From Bacteroidales bacterium (GTDB lineage: Bacteria > Bacteroidota > Bacteroidia > Bacteroidales > UBA932): a stretch of DNA of 40,041 nucleotides. Made by a program: the position numbers and the translations under genes. Under the pieces are notes generated by a model. The model searched no databases and had not been told where the DNA came from. It saw only the letters and a program-made list of their open reading frames with translations. Shown here in pieces: positions 17,009 through 26,388 of the stretch (within the stretch, counting starts at the first letter, position 1; every line of letters starts with the position of its first letter). The DNA is taken from contig JAKSJO010000022.1 of the NCBI GenBank assembly GCA_024398125.1, forward strand, positions 1 through 40,041, given 5' to 3'.

Positions 17009-17930
17009 TGTCCAGTGCCTCGAGGAATCTGCGAACTTCCTCGTCAGAGTCGAAATGGATAGTCATGCTTCCCTTGCCTGAAGCAGTCCGCTTAAGGGAG
17101 ATGTCCTTGCTGAAATACTTTCCTATGTGTTCCAGAACCTGGTAGTAATGGTCCGGGAGCTGCTGCTCGGGCTTGGCGGCCGGCTTGTGTCCGGATGCAG
17201 GATCCTTTGCAAGGATTTCAAGCTGGCGTACAGACAGGCCTTCCTTGATGACGCGGTCACAGAGTTCTTCCTGGATTATCGAGTCTTCGATTCCGAGAAG
17301 TACCTTTGCGTGACCTTCGCTGAGAAGGCCGACCTTGAGGTCGTGCTGAATCTTGGCAGGAAGGGTGAGGAGTCGGAGCGAGTTGCTGATGGAAGTACGC
17401 TTCTTTCCTACGCGCTCTGCCATCTTTTCATGTGTGAGGTGGCACTCATCGATGAGTCTCCTGTACCCAAGAGCAACCTCAATAGGGTCGAGATCCTTGC
17501 GCTGGATGTTCTCGACGATGGCCATTTCCATCATGCCCTGTTCCGAGGTGTCACGGATGTATGCCGGTATCATGTCCATGCCACAGCTGCGGCATGCACG
17601 GAAACGGCGTTCTCCGCTGATGATCTGGTACTTTCCTCCGTCAACCATACGGACGGTGATAGGCTGGATAAGTCCAAGAGCCTTGATTGACTGTGCAAGC
17701 TCTTCGAGTGCCTCTCCGTCGAATGACATGCGTGGCTGGAAAGGGTTCGGCTCGATCATGTCGACAGGGATGCGTACGATGTCGGCCTTTTCCTTTGTGC
17801 CGCTGTTGCGGTTGCCTACGATTTCCTTGTTGACATAGCCGACAGGTTTCCTGATGCTGTCGATATCAACGGCATTGCCGAGCAGGGCGTTTACACCCAT
17901 GCCCAGACCGAATTTCTTATTTGATGCCAT
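16995..17930 (-). CDS. parB: Chromosome-partitioning protein ParB
   Basis: Centromere-binding CTPase that loads at parS sites and helps separate the origins. The N-terminal ParB domain starts at residue about 50 (IPVDMIEPNPFQPRMSFDGE) and has the CTP-binding motifs SGERRFRAC and ENIQRKDLDP. The helix-turn-helix follows (LTHEKMAERVGKKRTSISNS). A C-terminal dimerisation segment is short (MTIHFDSDEEVRRFLEALDN). The start codon overlaps the last base of the parA stop (TAATG), so the two are translated in a coupled way. I did not find a clear parS palindrome in the window. Confidence 0.96.
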   Translation of the reverse strand: MASNKKFGLGMGVNALLGNAVDIDSIRKPVGYVNKEIVGNRNSGTKEKADIVRIPVDMIEPNPFQPRMSFDGEALEELAQSIKALGLIQPITVRMVDGGKYQIISGERRFRACRSCGMDMIPAYIRDTSEQGMMEMAIVENIQRKDLDPIEVALGYRRLIDECHLTHEKMAERVGKKRTSISNSLRLLTLPAKIQHDLKVGLLSEGHAKVLLGIEDSIIQEELCDRVIKEGLSVRQLEILAKDPASGHKPAAKPEQQLPDHYYQVLEHIGKYFSKDISLKRTASGKGSMTIHFDSDEEVRRFLEALDNAKI

Positions 17931-18703
17931 TAAATGCCTGGATTTTTGTCCAGAACCTCCTTGGCGAGGTTCAGGTAGTTGCTTGATCCGTTGCTCATGA
18001 TATCATAGAGTATGATAGGCTTTCCATGGGAAGGAGCCTCGCTGAGACGGATGTTTCGCTGGATGACTGTATTGAATACCATATCCTCGAAGTGGTCCCG
18101 CAGTTCGTTGAGCACCTGGTTGTGAACTCTTGTGCGGCCGTCGAACATGGTTACTACAAATCCCTCTATGGTGAGGTTCGGATTCGTTCCGCTCTGCACA
18201 AGACGTATGGTCTGGAGAAGCTTTCCAAGACCCTCAAGCGCAAAGAATTCCGGCTGAACAGGAATGATTACCGAGTCTGCTGCGGTCAGAGAGTTGATTG
18301 TGACCAGTCCGAGCGATGGTGAACAGTCGATGATTATATAGTCATAGTTGTTTCTAATAGGCTCAAGTGCATCCTTGAGAAGGGATTCTCTGTCCTGTGC
18401 CTTTATCATCTCGATCTCGATGGCTACGAGATTGATGTGGGAAGGGATCATGTGAAGATTCGGTATCTCCGTCTGGACCAGCGCGTCGCTAACAGAAATG
18501 GCGCTTTCCATCACTTCGTACAAGGTCCTTTTCTCGTCACTGTCTGACGAGAAGTTGAGGCCTGACGTAGTGTTGGCCTGGGGATCGGCGTCGATGATCA
18601 GCACTTTCTTTTCAAGTACTGCAAGCGAAGCTGCAAGATTGATTGCCGTGGTGGTCTTTCCGACTCCTCCTTTCTGATTTGCTATTGCGATTATCTTTCC
18701 CAT
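17930..18703 (-). CDS. parA: Chromosome-partitioning ATPase ParA (Soj-like)
   Basis: Walker-type ATPase that acts with ParB in chromosome segregation. The deviant Walker A KGGVGKTTTAINLAASLA begins at residue 11, the A' motif is LIIDADPQANTTSG and Walker B is YIIIDCSPSLGLVTINSL. There is no N-terminal HTH, so it is the chromosomal Soj type with 257 residues. The start MGKIIAIANQKGG is canonical for the family. The best promoter match ends only 4 nt before this ATG, so the transcript may have almost no leader. First gene of the parA-parB-DUF5683-mltD operon. Confidence 0.96.
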   Translation of the reverse strand: MGKIIAIANQKGGVGKTTTAINLAASLAVLEKKVLIIDADPQANTTSGLNFSSDSDEKRTLYEVMESAISVSDALVQTEIPNLHMIPSHINLVAIEIEMIKAQDRESLLKDALEPIRNNYDYIIIDCSPSLGLVTINSLTAADSVIIPVQPEFFALEGLGKLLQTIRLVQSGTNPNLTIEGFVVTMFDGRTRVHNQVLNELRDHFEDMVFNTVIQRNIRLSEAPSHGKPIILYDIMSNGSSNYLNLAKEVLDKNPGI

Positions 18704-18707
18704 AATG

Positions 18708-18715
18708 CAAAGTTA
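18708..18715 (-). promoter_or_regulatory. Probable parA operon promoter (-7 element)
   Basis: TAACTTTG on the minus strand is separated from the parA ATG by only 4 nt. No -33 TTG is seen at the usual distance. If used, the mRNA would be leaderless or nearly so. Confidence 0.4.
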
Positions 18716-18747
18716 GGAAATTTCTTTCATTAGACATTTCTTTTTGT

Positions 18748-18755
18748 TACATTTG
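18748..18755 (+). promoter_or_regulatory. Probable promoter of the lipid kinase gene (-7 element)
   Basis: TACATTTG lies 56 nt before the start codon at 18812. The -33 position has no clear TTG. Confidence 0.4.
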
Positions 18756-18811
18756 CACCAGCTCCGAATCATTAAGAATTTGCTCGCTTTTGTATTTTCA
18801 ATTGAATACGC

Positions 18812-19768
18812 ATGGGCGAGAATTGTACTGATTGGTACATCATCATCAATCCTCTCGCCGGCTCTGGCAAGACCATGCAGAGCTGGGAGAAGGCAGAGAA
18901 AAGACTCCGCAAACTGGGTGTCGGCTATACGGTAGTCACCACAGAGTATGCGGGTCATGCTGTGCGTCTTGCCGCTCGTGCTGCAGAGAAAGGTTACAGA
19001 CGTTTCCTTGCAGTCGGCGGTGACGGCTCTGTCCATGAATTGTTCTGCGGTCTCATGAATGTCGTTTCTCACATGAGACTTAAACCCGAGGATTTCACTC
19101 TTGGTGTCATTCCTATCGGAACCGGCAACGACTGGATCCGCTCTCTTGATATTCCAGGAAGTGTCGATGGCGTGGTCAAACTCGTTGCCAAGAAATCATT
19201 CCATTACCAGGATATTGTCTGCATGAAGGGTGCCGATGGCAAGAAGACCTATATGGCCAACATCGGTGGAACCGGATTTGATTCCATGGTGTGCCAGAAG
19301 GTAAACAGCGAGAAAGTCACTGGTCGCAGAAGCCCGTTCCTTTATGTAAAGGCTCTTATCCAGACCGTTATCCAGTCTCCGATAATCAATGTCGAGGTTC
19401 TGGCTGATGGCAAGAGCATATTCAAGGGAAGATGCTACTCAATCTCCTTTGGAAATGGCTCGTATTCCGGCGGAGGCATGCGCCAGACCTCTGCGGCGGA
19501 TATGAACGATGGAAAGCTGGATGTCATGATTGTTCCGGTTCTTTCCTTGATGACAATTGCAACGAACATCTATAGATTCTATACAGGAACGACGCACAAG
19601 TGCAGGCATGTCGTGTATTCTCAGTGCAAGAATTTGAAGGTACTTCCTCTGGACCGTGATTCTGAGGTCATCTTTGAGGCCGATGGAGAGATCGAAGGAC
19701 ATCTTCCTCTTGAGATTTCAATGCTTGATACTCATATGAAGGTCGTATCAAAGAAGAGGGCAATATAG
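18812..19768 (+). CDS. Diacylglycerol kinase-family lipid kinase
   Basis: Member of the DAGK/LCB5 family, which phosphorylates diacylglycerol or sphingoid bases; Bacteroidales make sphingolipids, so either substrate is possible. The start gives DWYIIINPLAGSGKTMQSWE, the family's N-terminal motif. The nucleotide-binding GGDGSVHE follows near residue 72 and GVIPIGTGNDWIRSL near residue 98. The C-terminal half is a beta-rich domain ending with FEADGEIEGHLPLEISML. The 318-residue length is usual. It is a single gene, divergent from parA, and ends at a strong terminator shared with the V-ATPase operon. Confidence 0.9.
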   Translation: MGENCTDWYIIINPLAGSGKTMQSWEKAEKRLRKLGVGYTVVTTEYAGHAVRLAARAAEKGYRRFLAVGGDGSVHELFCGLMNVVSHMRLKPEDFTLGVIPIGTGNDWIRSLDIPGSVDGVVKLVAKKSFHYQDIVCMKGADGKKTYMANIGGTGFDSMVCQKVNSEKVTGRRSPFLYVKALIQTVIQSPIINVEVLADGKSIFKGRCYSISFGNGSYSGGGMRQTSAADMNDGKLDVMIVPVLSLMTIATNIYRFYTGTTHKCRHVVYSQCKNLKVLPLDRDSEVIFEADGEIEGHLPLEISMLDTHMKVVSKKRAI

Positions 19769-19785
19769 AGAAGGCAAATAAATGA

Positions 19786-19815
19786 AAACTCCCGGGTCTT
19801 TCGATCCGGGAGTTT
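19786..19815. terminator. Bidirectional intrinsic terminator
   Basis: AAACTCCCGG and CCGGGAGTTT form a 10-bp stem with a 10-nt loop between the convergent lipid kinase gene and the V-ATPase operon. T-rich sequence follows on both strands. Confidence 0.85.
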
Positions 19816-19837
19816 CTTTATCCTGCTATGTCGGAAT

Positions 19838-20287
<450 letters not shown>

Positions 20288-22054
20288 TTATTGATTGTTT
20301 TTCTTGAGTGGATTGTAAAGTCTTCCTTCTCCTGTATATCCACTGTTCTTGAAGTACTCTACGAAAGTGAGTCGCAGAGGATGAACGAATGCACCAAGGC
20401 TGGACATGAGGATGTTCAGTGTATGGCCGAGGAGCAGAATCACCGCAAATGGGATGAACTGCCAGGTCGGAGAGTCACCGAGCACAAGTTTGCCAAGGGT
20501 ATTGAATGCACCGCCGAGGAGACCGCCGGCAAGGCCGAGGGCATAGAGACGTGTGTAGCTCAGGAGGTCGCCGATGAGTCCCGATGCCATCTGGTATGTA
20601 TCCCAGAGACCTGCGCCGATGTTCATGAGAGGGTTCCTGTTCGGATTGTTCAGAACAAAGATGCCGATGGCTGAGACTGCTGCGATGCCGATTACAATCC
20701 ACTTGATTGTGGCTGCATCGAGCTTGAGGAGCATGCCGACACCGACAGCGATGATGCCGCCGACGATAAGCAATGTCCATCCCCAGGTCCCGAGACTTGC
20801 CTTGAAACCGTTCCTGTAGGTGTGCAGGGCAGTCTTGACTATCATAGCCAGACAGATATGGAGCACACCGATAGCGACTGCCATCACCATCTGGGCAGAG
20901 TAGCCCATGATCTTGACACTGTCTGGAATCATGATGCTCTTCAGTCCATCAGGTACCCATGATGCCTCGTAGAGGTTGATGCCGAAGGCTGTGCCGAGAA
21001 CCATGCCTACGAAGAAGGTTGCGCATCCCAGTATCGAGATCAGCGAACCCAGTCCGTTGAACATCTCGACGCTGATCCACTTCTTGTTGAGGGCAATGCC
21101 GAATATGAACAGAATGATTCCATATCCTGCGTCTCCCATGCACATCGCGAAGAAGAGCATGAAGAAGATGGAAAGGATAGGGGTTGGGTCGAACTCTCCG
21201 TATATAGGCATACCGTACATTCCGGTAATTGACTGGAACAGTCTGGAAAGACGGTTGTTCTTGAGCTTGATAGGAGGATTGTCCTCTTCCTTGGCGTCAT
21301 CGTTGAGATAGAGTACTCCGAGAGAATCGAACTTCTCTGCGAGCTCGGCCTGTCTCTCGGAAGGAGCGAATCCTTCGATGAGGCTTAGCCTGCTTTCTGC
21401 TGCCAGAGCCTTGCTGGCGCCTGCCAGATACTTGTCGAGAGAATCCATTATGGATGCATATTCCTTTCTGAGGGCAGGAATGCTGCTCTTCTCGTCGAGA
21501 AGAGCCTTTTCCTTTTCCTGAAGCAGGGAACTGATTCTTTCAAGCTCGACCTTGGCTTCGGATGCTGTGCCTGCAGGTGCCTGAATCTCCTTGAGAGGGA
21601 AATCATAGCCATCTATCGGGCCAACGGTCACGAAACTGATCTTGGACGCCTCCTCATTCATAACAGTAAGGGCATGCAGCGCTTTCCACTCTGGATTGAA
21701 CTGCTTGGCCGCAACTGAATAGAAGCGCATCTTCAGGCCGTGCTCCGCAAGTCTGTCGATTGCTGCCTTGTCGAATTCACCCCATGGAAGACGGTCCTCG
21801 TAAGCCTTCTGGGCTTCGGCCTTGCTGGCGGTGAGGGCTACGTACTCCGGGTCGCGGGTGAATTTTTCCGCTTCTATGTCTTCAATCTGTCTGCGGAGCG
21901 ATTCAGCTGCCGCATACATAGATGAAGATTTCTCGTCGAAGGCCTTGGAAGAGCGGGTGACATCCACGAGACCGATTTCCTGGATGGCCTCCAGGAATCC
22001 GTCCACTTCATCCGTCAGAAGGACGAATGAGTATTTTGTCATTTTCTCAATCAT
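20288..22054 (-). CDS. ntpI: V-type ATPase subunit I (stator membrane subunit)
   Basis: Stator subunit that forms the ion half-channels against the K ring. The N-terminal 300 residues are cytoplasmic and contain coiled-coil segments (VELERISSLLQEKEKALLDE). The C-terminal part has seven or eight membrane helices. FFAMCMGDAGYGIILFIFG is the first helix, and GLIGDLLSYTRLYALGLAGG contains the conserved Arg that faces the ring. GAFVHPLRLTFVEYFKNSGY is the typical C-terminal motif. At 588 residues it is close to the bacterial family length. It overlaps subunit D by 4 nt. Confidence 0.95.
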   Translation of the reverse strand: MIEKMTKYSFVLLTDEVDGFLEAIQEIGLVDVTRSSKAFDEKSSSMYAAAESLRRQIEDIEAEKFTRDPEYVALTASKAEAQKAYEDRLPWGEFDKAAIDRLAEHGLKMRFYSVAAKQFNPEWKALHALTVMNEEASKISFVTVGPIDGYDFPLKEIQAPAGTASEAKVELERISSLLQEKEKALLDEKSSIPALRKEYASIMDSLDKYLAGASKALAAESRLSLIEGFAPSERQAELAEKFDSLGVLYLNDDAKEEDNPPIKLKNNRLSRLFQSITGMYGMPIYGEFDPTPILSIFFMLFFAMCMGDAGYGIILFIFGIALNKKWISVEMFNGLGSLISILGCATFFVGMVLGTAFGINLYEASWVPDGLKSIMIPDSVKIMGYSAQMVMAVAIGVLHICLAMIVKTALHTYRNGFKASLGTWGWTLLIVGGIIAVGVGMLLKLDAATIKWIVIGIAAVSAIGIFVLNNPNRNPLMNIGAGLWDTYQMASGLIGDLLSYTRLYALGLAGGLLGGAFNTLGKLVLGDSPTWQFIPFAVILLLGHTLNILMSSLGAFVHPLRLTFVEYFKNSGYTGEGRLYNPLKKNNQ

Positions 22055-22665
22055 GATTTTTCCTCCTCTTCCGCTTCTTCGGCGGCATGACGCGTCTTCA
22101 CGATCTTTGAAGAAGCCTTGCTGAGGTTTTCTTCATCTTCCATGAAGCGCTTGATCTTTCTGATAGCTTCCTGATAACCCGGAATCTGGACCTTCTCGTA
22201 TAGGTTTACCTTCTGGGTCGTTTTCTTACGCTGGTAATCAAGAATACGGCTCTTCTCTTTATAGACTTCGGATTCTATTCCAAGCCTTGACAGTTCCTTA
22301 AGGATGTCTATTCCGTCAGCATACCATGCCGGTTTGGCAAAGGCATTGAAAGGCTGGATAGAGAACTGGATCTCTCCAAGGGCAGGAGTCTTGACGCCGG
22401 CGACCTTGACGGTCTTCAGCTCTACGTCTTCCACCTTGATGAGGCCAGGCTCGAACTCATTCCAGAGAGCGGCCATCTGGTCGTACTTCCCAAGCGCAGA
22501 CTCAAGTTCGGCTATCAGCCTGTCGGACTCGGCCTTCGCAGCGATAACGCTTACACGCAGTGCCGACTCCTTGTTCTTGAGGGTAGGGAGGGCCTGCTTG
22601 CGCGCCTTCAGCTGCTTGCCGATAGCCGTCAGGGATGTTTTGTTATATTGGAACTTGATTGCCAT
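22051..22665 (-). CDS. ntpD: V-type ATPase subunit D (central stalk)
   Basis: Rotating central stalk that links the A/B hexamer to the K ring. The 204 residues are mainly two long helices. The N-terminal one (KTSLTAIGKQLKARKQALPT and LKNKESALRV) and the C-terminal one (EKVQIPGYQEAIRKIKRFME) show the conserved D-subunit pattern. The tail is acidic (AAEEAEEEEKS). The gene lies 9 nt after subunit B and overlaps subunit I by 4 nt. A separate subunit F is not seen in this operon. Confidence 0.93.
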   Translation of the reverse strand: MAIKFQYNKTSLTAIGKQLKARKQALPTLKNKESALRVSVIAAKAESDRLIAELESALGKYDQMAALWNEFEPGLIKVEDVELKTVKVAGVKTPALGEIQFSIQPFNAFAKPAWYADGIDILKELSRLGIESEVYKEKSRILDYQRKKTTQKVNLYEKVQIPGYQEAIRKIKRFMEDEENLSKASSKIVKTRHAAEEAEEEEKS

Positions 22666-22674
22666 AGGCTTTTG

Positions 22675-23997
22675 TTATGCTTTTGGCCAGTACTTTTCTA
22701 CGAATACCTGCTTGATACCAGTCTCTGCAGGGCTGAAATACCTGCTGAACAGCTTCCATGCGGTGTCGAGCATCTCGTCGATCTTGATGTTTACATCGAT
22801 CGAGAGGAGTTCGGTAGCATAGTCCTTCGCAAACTTGAGGCAACGCTCATCGTAGTCGCTGAGGTCGAAACCGTTCTCGAGCTTGGTCTTTGCATTCTGG
22901 GCATCTGCATAGAGACGCACACCTGCATTCATGACCTGGCTGTGGTCATCACGGGTCTTCTTTCCCTGTACGAGCTGCTTGAGTCGTGAAAGGGAACGGA
23001 ATGGGTCGATGATGATCTTTCCTGAGTCTGAATCAGCGCGGAGGAAGAGCTGGCCCTCGGTGATGTAACCGGTGTTGTCCGGAATCGCGTGGGTGATATC
23101 TCCGTCGTTCAGGGTGGTCACAGCGATGATGGTGATCGAACCTCCGTCTGGGAGCTGAACGGCTTTCTCGTAGATCTTTGCGAGGTCTGAGTAGAGAGAT
23201 CCTGGCATTGAGTCCTTTGAAGGAATCTGGTCCATACGGTTGGATACGATACAGAGTGCATCGGCGTAAAGGGTCATGTCGGTAAGGAGCACAAGCACCT
23301 TCTCGTTCTTGTCGACTGCGAAGTACTCTGCTGCAGCAAGAGCCATGTCAGGGATAAGCAGACGCTCTACAGGAGGTTCCTCGGTGGTGTTTACGAAGCT
23401 GACAATCTTGTCCATCGCACCTGCGCTCTCGAATGCGTGACGATAGAAGAGGTAGTCATCGTTTGAAAGACCCATGCCGCCAAGGATGATCTTGTCTACG
23501 TCAGCGCGGAGCGCAACGTCGGCCATCACCTTGTTGTAAGGCTGGTCAGGGTCGGCGAAGAACGGAATCTTCTGGCCTGATACGAGGGTATTGTTGAGGT
23601 CGATTCCTGCAATACCGGTAGGGATGAGCTGTGAAGGCTGTCTTCTCTTGTAAGGGTTTACGGAAGGACCGCCGACCTGACGGATTTCGCCCTCGATCTG
23701 AGGACCGCCGTCGATAGGGTCGCCGTATGCATTGAAGAAACGTCCGCTGAGCTGCTCGCTTACGCGGAGTACAGGAGGGTTGCCGACAAATGATACCTTT
23801 GCATCGGTAGGAATACCCTCGGTTCCTGAGAATACCTGGAGGGTAACCTGGCTGCCTTTGGTCTTAACGACCTGGGCAAGTCTGCCGTCGACAACTGCGA
23901 GCTCGTCATTGGCTACATCCTGGGCCTTCAGTGCTACTGTGGCCTTGGTGATGGCGTCGAGCTGGGTGTATGTTTTCTGGAATGCCTTAGTTGCCAT
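22675..23997 (-). CDS. ntpB: V-type ATPase subunit B (non-catalytic)
   Basis: Non-catalytic subunit that alternates with A in the hexameric head. It is 440 residues long and begins KAFQKTYTQLDAITKATVAL. GRFFNAYGDPIDGGPQ and LIPTGIAGIDLNNTLVSGQK are the usual B-subunit segments. At the P-loop position the sequence is GQKIPFFADPDQPYNK, so no functional Walker A is present, as expected. VLVLLTDMTLYADALCIVSN and MPGSLYSDLAKIYEKA follow. The start overlaps the end of subunit A by 11 nt. Confidence 0.95.
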   Translation of the reverse strand: MATKAFQKTYTQLDAITKATVALKAQDVANDELAVVDGRLAQVVKTKGSQVTLQVFSGTEGIPTDAKVSFVGNPPVLRVSEQLSGRFFNAYGDPIDGGPQIEGEIRQVGGPSVNPYKRRQPSQLIPTGIAGIDLNNTLVSGQKIPFFADPDQPYNKVMADVALRADVDKIILGGMGLSNDDYLFYRHAFESAGAMDKIVSFVNTTEEPPVERLLIPDMALAAAEYFAVDKNEKVLVLLTDMTLYADALCIVSNRMDQIPSKDSMPGSLYSDLAKIYEKAVQLPDGGSITIIAVTTLNDGDITHAIPDNTGYITEGQLFLRADSDSGKIIIDPFRSLSRLKQLVQGKKTRDDHSQVMNAGVRLYADAQNAKTKLENGFDLSDYDERCLKFAKDYATELLSIDVNIKIDEMLDTAWKLFSRYFSPAETGIKQVFVEKYWPKA

Positions 23998-25741
23998 ATT
24001 CCTGAATCATTTTTTCGGTTTGTGCAAGATAGTTCATGAAGCCCTCGCTCTTGAAGGCCGAGTAGTTCATCTGCCTGAGTGAGTTGATCAGGTTCTTGAA
24101 GAAGCCGCGGCACTGCTCGTAATCCTCGAAATCGAACTTGCGGTTGCAGATGTCGAGAATGAGGTTGATCATATACTTCTGGCGCTCGAGAGGAGTGATG
24201 CAGTCGATGGAATCGAATGCATCCTGCTGCAGGAATGCGAAGTCGATAAGCTCGGACTTCCAGAATGTCTCGTGGTATCCCATTGGAACGCCATCATCAC
24301 CAAGGATGTTGATCTGATCCTGGGCCTCGCGTCCACGGCGAACCATGTTCTTGAGGGCAGATACCTTTGAAACCCATCCCTTTTCGACAACGTTGTCGAG
24401 GTATTCCTGGATCTCAGGATACTCGAGATACTTGGAGTATGAGTCGATAGGGTTTACGGCAGGGTAGCGCTTCTGGTCTGCACGGCTCTGCTCGAGAGCA
24501 TAGAAGCATCTTGCAGCTTTCTTGGTAGACTCGGTTACAGGCTCCTTGAGGTTACCACCGGCAGGGGATACAGTTCCGATGACGGTTACGGCTCCGGTCT
24601 TGCCATTATTGAGGTATACCATACCTGCACGTGAGTAGAAGTTCGAAATGATTGATGACAGGTCCACAGGGAATGCATCTGCACCAGGAAGCTCCTCCAT
24701 ACGGTTACTCATCTCTCGAAGAGCCTGTGCCCAACGTGAGGTAGAGTCGGCGAGAAGCAGACAGCGGAGACCCATTGCACGATAGTACTCGCAAATGGTC
24801 ATCGCGGTATAAACAGATGCCTCGCGGGCAGCAACAGGCATGTTCGAAGTATTGCAGATGATGGTGGTACGATCCATCAGATAGTGTCCTGTATGTGGGT
24901 CGATGAGCTCAGGGAACTCGGTGAAGATTTCAACGACCTCGTTCGCACGCTCACCGCAGGCTGCCATAACGATGATGTCTGCCTCGCCCTGCTTTGCGAT
25001 CGCATGCTGAAGCACAGTCTTGCCGCATCCGAAAGGACCAGGGATGAAGCCTGTACCGCCTTCTGCGATAGGGTTGAATGTGTCGATTACACGCACACCT
25101 GTCTCCATGATCTTGGTAGGACGTGGTTTTTCCTTGTAGCCCTTTACAGCAACCTTTACCGGCCAGTGCTGTACCATGGTTACCTTTACGTCTTCACCTT
25201 CTGCGTTGGTAAGGACAGCAATCTCGGTGTCGATGTTGTAGCTGCCTGCAGCTATTATGGACTTGACGGTGTACTCGCCCTTGAAGGTAAATGGAACCAT
25301 GATCTTGTGCATGATCCAAGCCTCCTTCACTTCTCCAAGCCAGTCTGATGCGCAGACCTTGTCGCCTGGCTTCGCGATAGGGGTGAACTCCCAGAGCTTT
25401 TCGTGGTTGAGAGGGTCGGTATAGTCACCTCTCTTGAGGAATACTCCTTCCATGGTGGTAAGGTCGTTCTGCAGACCGTCGTAGACGCTGGACAGAAGAC
25501 CAGGACCGAGTGTCGCCTCGAGCATTCGGCCCTCGAACTCGACGTGGTCGCCGTTCTTGAGGCCGCGGGTGCTCTCGAACACCTGTACGGATGCATTGCG
25601 TCCGTTGACCTTGATGACCTCGGCAAGAAGCTTGGTGCCTTCAACGTCGATGAAGCAGAGCTCGTTCTCGGCAACAGGTCCATCAATCTGGACGGTCACG
25701 AGGTTCGAAACGATACCGGTGACCTTTCCTGTACTTTTCAT
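23987..25741 (-). CDS. ntpA: V-type ATPase subunit A (catalytic)
   Basis: Catalytic subunit that binds and hydrolyses or makes ATP. The Walker A GPFGCGKTVLQHAIAKQ lies near residue 235; AACGERANEVVEIFTEFPEL and LLADSTSRWAQALREMS follow and form the catalytic site. The non-homologous insert typical of A subunits is present between residues about 110 and 190. From the ATG at 25741 the protein has 584 residues and starts MKSTGKVTGIVSNLVTVQID, the normal family start; an in-frame start at 25777 would overlap the upstream gene and is less likely. Confidence 0.96.
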   Translation of the reverse strand: MKSTGKVTGIVSNLVTVQIDGPVAENELCFIDVEGTKLLAEVIKVNGRNASVQVFESTRGLKNGDHVEFEGRMLEATLGPGLLSSVYDGLQNDLTTMEGVFLKRGDYTDPLNHEKLWEFTPIAKPGDKVCASDWLGEVKEAWIMHKIMVPFTFKGEYTVKSIIAAGSYNIDTEIAVLTNAEGEDVKVTMVQHWPVKVAVKGYKEKPRPTKIMETGVRVIDTFNPIAEGGTGFIPGPFGCGKTVLQHAIAKQGEADIIVMAACGERANEVVEIFTEFPELIDPHTGHYLMDRTTIICNTSNMPVAAREASVYTAMTICEYYRAMGLRCLLLADSTSRWAQALREMSNRMEELPGADAFPVDLSSIISNFYSRAGMVYLNNGKTGAVTVIGTVSPAGGNLKEPVTESTKKAARCFYALEQSRADQKRYPAVNPIDSYSKYLEYPEIQEYLDNVVEKGWVSKVSALKNMVRRGREAQDQINILGDDGVPMGYHETFWKSELIDFAFLQQDAFDSIDCITPLERQKYMINLILDICNRKFDFEDYEQCRGFFKNLINSLRQMNYSAFKSEGFMNYLAQTEKMIQEYGN

Positions 25742-25757
25742 ATTGTTGTCTTTTAGA

Positions 25758-26375
25758 TTATTCAGTATAATTAACACCTTCGTAGGTGCCGCGGACTTCC
25801 GCTACAAGCTTCTTGAACAGTTCCTTGCCTGTTTCAGGATCGAGTTTCACCCATCTTGAGATGATTCTTGATTTCGCAATGAAGCCGAGAATGACATCGA
25901 TGGAGAATACTTCCATTCCAAGAATGTCTTCGATCTTGTCCCAGAGGACAGCGTCAAGCTGGCGCTCGCGAGTCAGGATGTCTCCACTGTCGAGAGCGGA
26001 ATCAACACGCTCCTTCTCCTCATATTCGCCGATGAAAGGTGTCTCGGCTTCGGGATCGAAGATGATCATGTCCTGTTCTGCCGGACGGTTGAGTCTGCGG
26101 TTGAGGTACATGACCTTGGAATTTCTCATGTTCAGGTCGAAACGGTAGAACTCACGGATGAAATGATCGTGGTTCTTAAGAATCTCCTTGTAGAAGTCAA
26201 GGGTGAGATTGTCCGTCTCGTAACCTTCAAGAAGTTTGGAAATCAGGGCGTTGTCCGACTTGGAAACAAGCGAGCGGATTTCGTCGGTAAGATTATCGGC
26301 GAAAGCGGCGTCCAGTTTCCTGTCGTCGCGGTCCAGAACGGGGAGTCCGGCTATGATGTACTCATAGTTGTTCAT
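25758..26375 (-). CDS. DUF2764 protein of the V-ATPase operon
   Basis: A soluble protein of about 205 residues in the position where other V-ATPase operons have subunit C. It starts MNNYEYIIAGLPVLDRDDRK, the typical DUF2764 beginning, and contains FIREFYRFDLNMRNSKVMYL and FSIDVILGFIAKSRIISRWV. The family is found almost only in Bacteroidota V-ATPase operons and is thought to replace the C subunit that links stalk and ring; this is inference from context. The start at 26375 is chosen over 26438, which would overlap subunit E by 50 nt and adds a Cys- and Arg-rich tail not seen in the family. Confidence 0.85.
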   Translation of the reverse strand: MNNYEYIIAGLPVLDRDDRKLDAAFADNLTDEIRSLVSKSDNALISKLLEGYETDNLTLDFYKEILKNHDHFIREFYRFDLNMRNSKVMYLNRRLNRPAEQDMIIFDPEAETPFIGEYEEKERVDSALDSGDILTRERQLDAVLWDKIEDILGMEVFSIDVILGFIAKSRIISRWVKLDPETGKELFKKLVAEVRGTYEGVNYTE

Positions 26376-26388
26376 CGCCCGGTGTTTT

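Noticed and set aside
16208-17062. Long plus-strand frame of 284 codons opposite DUF5683
   Set aside because: It is antisense to a clear family member in a conserved operon and has no protein-like composition.
17000-18811. parS centromere site near parAB
   Set aside because: No GTTTCACGTGAAAC-like palindrome was found on reading.
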